From NCBI RefSeq assembly GCF_024684275.1, contig NZ_JAIKXF010000087.1:16672-80671 (forward strand): DNA of 64,000 nt, in the 5' to 3' direction. Positions 61,926 to 64,000 of this stretch are shown piece after piece (positions within the stretch are counted from its first letter, which is position 1; every line of letters begins with the position of its first letter). The DNA is from Ruminococcus sp. GTDB lineage: Bacteria; Bacillota_A; Clostridia; Oscillospirales; Ruminococcaceae. The notes beneath the pieces are model-generated. The model was not told the DNA's origin and ran no database searches. It was given only the letters and a program-made list of their open reading frames with translations. Made by a program: the position numbers and the translations under genes.

Positions 61926-62092
61926 TTAAGGGTATCTCTAAAAACCTATTCGGTTAAGGGAAAACCAGATAGGTGCGGCAGAGGCTCGGAAAGCTCCCGA
62001 AGGCGTACTGACGCACTCCGATGGAGTTTGACGCAGCATATATCGTGCATAGCTGTTTTTTCTCAAAAATGGTTTTTTACAGATGCCCTTGA
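61926..62092. mobile_element. MITE-like element, 167 bp
   Basis: Imperfect terminal inverted repeats, TTAAGGGTATCTCTAAAAACC (61926-61946) and GGTTTTTTACAGATGCCCTT (62071-62090), enclose a GC-richer centre without a coding frame. The ends resemble those of IS5/IS1182-type elements. No clear target duplication is visible. Confidence 0.65.
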
Positions 62093-62381
62093 TTATATTA
62101 TAGCACATTTGATTATACTTGAAAAGACCTGATGTGAATTTTTTTTGCTTTTTATTGATACGGCGATCACAAAGGCAATCTCTGAGCTCCATATCTATAA
62201 GACCTGACTCGGCAGCAGATCCGACACCAGACAACAAAACAGAGGAGCTTCTCGACGAGAGACTCTATGAGCAAGGCATTACAGGAAAAAGGCAGAAAAT
62301 GTGATAAATACGCAGAAATCCATACCTTATGAGGATTTTTTGCGGTTTATATAGTTAAATGATAAATTTTTATATTTCCTA
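62093..62381. other. Spacer between MITE-like element and tRNA promoter
   Basis: AT-rich and without a convincing gene. No structure stands out. Confidence 0.5.
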
Positions 62382-62410
62382 TTGACAAGTTTCATTTTCA
62401 GTGGTATAAT
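62382..62410 (+). promoter_or_regulatory. Consensus promoter of tRNA-Gln
   Basis: TTGACA (62382-62387), 17-base spacer, TATAAT (62405-62410). Confidence 0.92.
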
Positions 62411-62439
62411 AATAAAGCTGAATAATTCAGTACGTATAT

Positions 62440-62515
62440 TGGGGTGTCGCCAAGTGGTAAGGCAGCGGACTCTGACTCCGTTATTTCGAGGGTTCAAATC
62501 CTTCCACCCCAACCA
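62440..62515 (+). tRNA. tRNA-Gln (anticodon CUG)
   Basis: The cloverleaf closes: acceptor TGGGGTG/CACCCCA with discriminator A and encoded CCA, D arm GCC...GGC, anticodon stem GCGGA/TCCGT with loop CTCTGAC, and T arm with GGTTCAAATCC. Anticodon CUG reads CAG. Confidence 0.95.
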
Positions 62516-62546
62516 TATCGTCATGACTAAATTGATGACATGCCCC

Positions 62547-62572
62547 AAAAAGCCTGAAATATCGGGCTTTTT
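62547..62572 (+). terminator. Terminator of tRNA-Gln
   Basis: AAAAGCCTGA-AATA-TCGGGCTTTT followed by TTG. Confidence 0.8.
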
Positions 62573-62739
62573 TGCTACCCAAATCTCGAAAATTTTACTT
62601 CGATTTTCATAGATGACATTGGGCTGTTTTAGCCATGTGTAAGGACTTGAACTCTCAAAAGAGCAAATTCAGTCCCATCCAAAGGTCGAAATACAGGCAA
62701 GTTTCGATTTTGTCGTCCAAAAATAGTATACAAAGTTTC
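62573..62739. other. Hairpin-rich stretch after tRNA-Gln
   Basis: Plus-strand hairpins GGACTTGAA...TTCAGTCC with inner CTCT/AGAG (about 62643-62675) and CGAAA...TTTCG (about 62688-62706) precede the long terminator-like hairpin at 62740. No gene is visible. Confidence 0.5.
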
Positions 62740-62797
62740 GGACTCGGTTTTAGTGGTTTTCACGAAATATGAAAACACTGGAATCGAGTCCTTTTTT
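62740..62797 (+). terminator. Long terminator-like hairpin
   Basis: An imperfect stem of about 21 bp (GGACTCG...GTTTTC against GAAAAC...CGAGTCC, 62740-62791) is followed by TTTTTTG. It would end an RNA read from the 62573-62739 stretch. Confidence 0.7.
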
Positions 62798-63083
62798 GTT
62801 TTCCCAAAAACCAAGTGATAGAAAAACCATCAGCAATTTGTGAGCCGTTTTTGTCGGCATCGGTGGCAGATTAGAAAACTACACCACCGAGATCAGCAAA
62901 AGCCGCTGTGAACGATTTGTGCGGTGTGTGAAGCGGTCGAACAGTATAATTCTCCTGCGCGGAATATAAGTTGCGATTACAGAACAATTATGACGCGAAA
63001 AAGCCAGCGGAGGCTCTCCGCCAGATACATAGAAAGCAGATCACGCCTGCTGTCTATGGTATAATCATGTCAGGAGGAATCAG
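62798..63083. other. Spacer before the frameshifted gene
   Basis: No gene seen. A TATAAT at 63060-63065 and AGGAGG at about 63073 suit expression of the next gene, but no -35 is clear. Confidence 0.5.
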
Positions 63084-63625
63084 ATGAACAAATTCTACAT
63101 GAACGGTAAACTGATACACAAGGCTTCCGATCACAACACCAAACGATGTGAGGTCGAGAAATGGGTATTCCTTCCTCACTCCGACTTTGAAAGACTGAAA
63201 GCCAATCCATATCAGGAGCATGAGGCGATAACTGCCGCCAGGGACCTTATGTACGAGGACAAGAATGCCTATCATTGCATAATGCTTCTTGACGAGTACG
63301 GCGAAGACGGACTGCTCATCGAAGCGGAAGGATTTGATTATCCTCGTCTTTCCATGTTCGTGCCAAATGCTAAGTCGATCTACGAAAGGTACCAGACTTC
63401 CAAACCCGAACTGAAACTTCACGACATGATCAAGGATACTGTTGAAAAGATCGCTGAACTTGCTCACACAGACAAGACAGACTTCACATCAGCTGATATG
63501 AGGAAGCAAAGGCATATTTCCTTGAACTTATGATGACAATCGAGGGCGAGGAGCGTGACCGAGCAGAGTGCGTATACATTCAGCTACTTCACGGACTTGA
63601 CGAGTGCAGCGATGAGGACGAATAA
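63084..63625 (+). pseudogene. Frameshifted accessory protein gene of unknown function
   Basis: A good start (AGGAGGAATCAG, then ATG) opens MNKFYMNGKLIHKASDHNTK. The frame runs to about residue 138, with YHCIMLLDEYGEDGLLIEAE and a helical end, and stops at 63533. From 63500 the neighbouring frame continues naturally (EEAKAYFLELMMTIEGEERD, ending in an acidic DECSDEDE at 63625). One missing base near 63498-63500 would join them into a protein of about 180 residues. I do not recognise a family, but such small acidic proteins are frequent in mobile regions. It may be a true break or a sequence error. Confidence 0.65.
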
Positions 63626-63897
63626 TCAGCAGGGCGAGTTGTTTTTCGGCAGCTCGCTCTTGCTATGCCTCTGGCGAACGGAAATGCCCCTCACAGCCGT
63701 CCGAGCTTACGGAGCGGAAAAACTAACCGTCTGAAAAGAAGTGACCTGAGAAGTGCTTGTGTGAGCAAATCTCAGTTCTTTGTCTGTTATTCAGTTCCAT
63801 TAGGGTATCCACTGATTTCGGCGCGCGCCATAATCATAATATCAACTTATGCGGAACGGAAAGCGAGTGTGCCAGTAGGCTATAGATCTCAAATACA
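63626..63897. other. Spacer with no gene
   Basis: Holds a GGCGCGCGCC palindrome near 63820 and no convincing reading frame. Confidence 0.5.
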
Positions 63898-64000
63898 CTA
63901 TAACGGCAAGGAAACAAAGAAAGCATTATATCCGCCTGAACTTTCAGCCCATATTTTCCCGTTATGTTCCTTGATTATACTGTCGGCAATAGAAAGTCCC
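63898..64000 (-). CDS. Sensor histidine kinase, C-terminal fragment
   Basis: The gene enters from the right edge. The last 33 codons read GLSIADSIIKEHNGKIWAES, then SGGYNAFFVSLPL and stop. This is the final part of the HATPase_c domain: the G2-box end (GLSIA), the helix to HNGKIWAES, and the terminal strand FFVSLPL. The sensor and dimerisation parts lie outside the window, so the signal is unknown. Confidence 0.85.
   Translation of the reverse strand, partial: GLSIADSIIKEHNGKIWAESSGGYNAFFVSLPL

Noticed and set aside
61938..62237. 99-codon minus-strand frame across the MITE-like element
   Set aside because: No ribosome site, no recognisable domain, and it crosses the terminal inverted repeat.
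62440..62515. tRNA-Gln as an integration site for a mobile island
   Set aside because: No integrase gene and no second copy of the tRNA 3' end are visible in the window, so an att pair cannot be supported.
63498..63533. Frame end at 63533 as the true C-terminus
   Set aside because: The adjacent frame continues with a coherent acidic sequence, so a one-base frameshift is more likely, although a sequence error cannot be excluded.

Overview
The window looks like the chromosome of a cellulosome-producing, low-to-mid GC Firmicute of the Ruminococcus group. The main evidence is two secreted polysaccharidases (a pectin methylesterase-pectate lyase fusion and a GH26 mannanase) that end in Ruminococcus-style type I dockerins after Thr-rich linkers. 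Also Firmicute-like are the gene order recO-yqzL-era-ybeY-phoH, the BceAB-like transporter, and sigma-A promoters of TTGACA-17-TATAAT form. I cannot fix the species from sequence alone.

Layout. 1-4.2 kb: start of an AraC-type regulator cut by the left edge, then the dockerin pectinase. 4.2-16.1 kb: a long minus-strand run holding a polyamine cluster (speD, speA-type decarboxylase, speE, speB, carboxynorspermidine synthase, nspC) mixed with small membrane proteins, acetyltransferases, a cyclophilin, a VanZ protein and an AT-rich acyltransferase. It starts behind a 325-nt structured leader with an intrinsic terminator just before speD. 16.1-18.1 kb: a cytoplasmic LacI-like sensor fused to GGDEF. 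18.2-22.9 kb: recO-yqzL-era-ybeY-phoH, then a CYTH protein and an unrecognised protein. 23.1-29 kb: gap, a zinc phospholipase C-like gene, a GH25 muramidase, manA and a ROK glucokinase. 29.1-31.3 kb: a second LacI-like sensor protein, with a degenerate GGDEF and an AraC output. 31.6-34.6 kb: an ECF sigma factor with a membrane beta-propeller partner. 34.6-38.9 kb: zinc-ribbon membrane proteins, a Na/Ca exchanger, an ArsB/NhaD transporter and a kinase. 39.3-41.5 kb: dockerin mannanase. 41.9-44.9 kb: nth, YjbQ, sirtuin and lipoprotein. 45-49 kb: an ABC-F protein behind a leader-peptide/terminator region, and a SulP transporter. 49-53 kb: BceAB-like ABC transporter and a patatin. 53-61.7 kb: folC, SDR, membrane paralogues, pyk, pcrA. 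61.7-64 kb: an accessory-looking stretch with a MITE-like element, tRNA-Gln(CUG), long hairpins, a frameshifted gene and the C-terminus of a histidine kinase.

How the genes fit together. Arginine can go to agmatine (speA) and putrescine (speB). Putrescine can then become spermidine by two routes encoded in the same cluster: decarboxylated AdoMet (speD, speE) and carboxyspermidine (carboxynorspermidine synthase, nspC). The leader before speD can form alternative pairings and looks like a cis-regulatory RNA.

Three families of short dispersed repeats sit between genes: about 118-bp palindromes with heptad tracts (four copies), GTAGGGGCG palindromes (one supplies the C-terminus of FolC), and TTAGTTC-type heptad tracts that abut stop codons. 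All calls are from reading the sequence; no database search was run.
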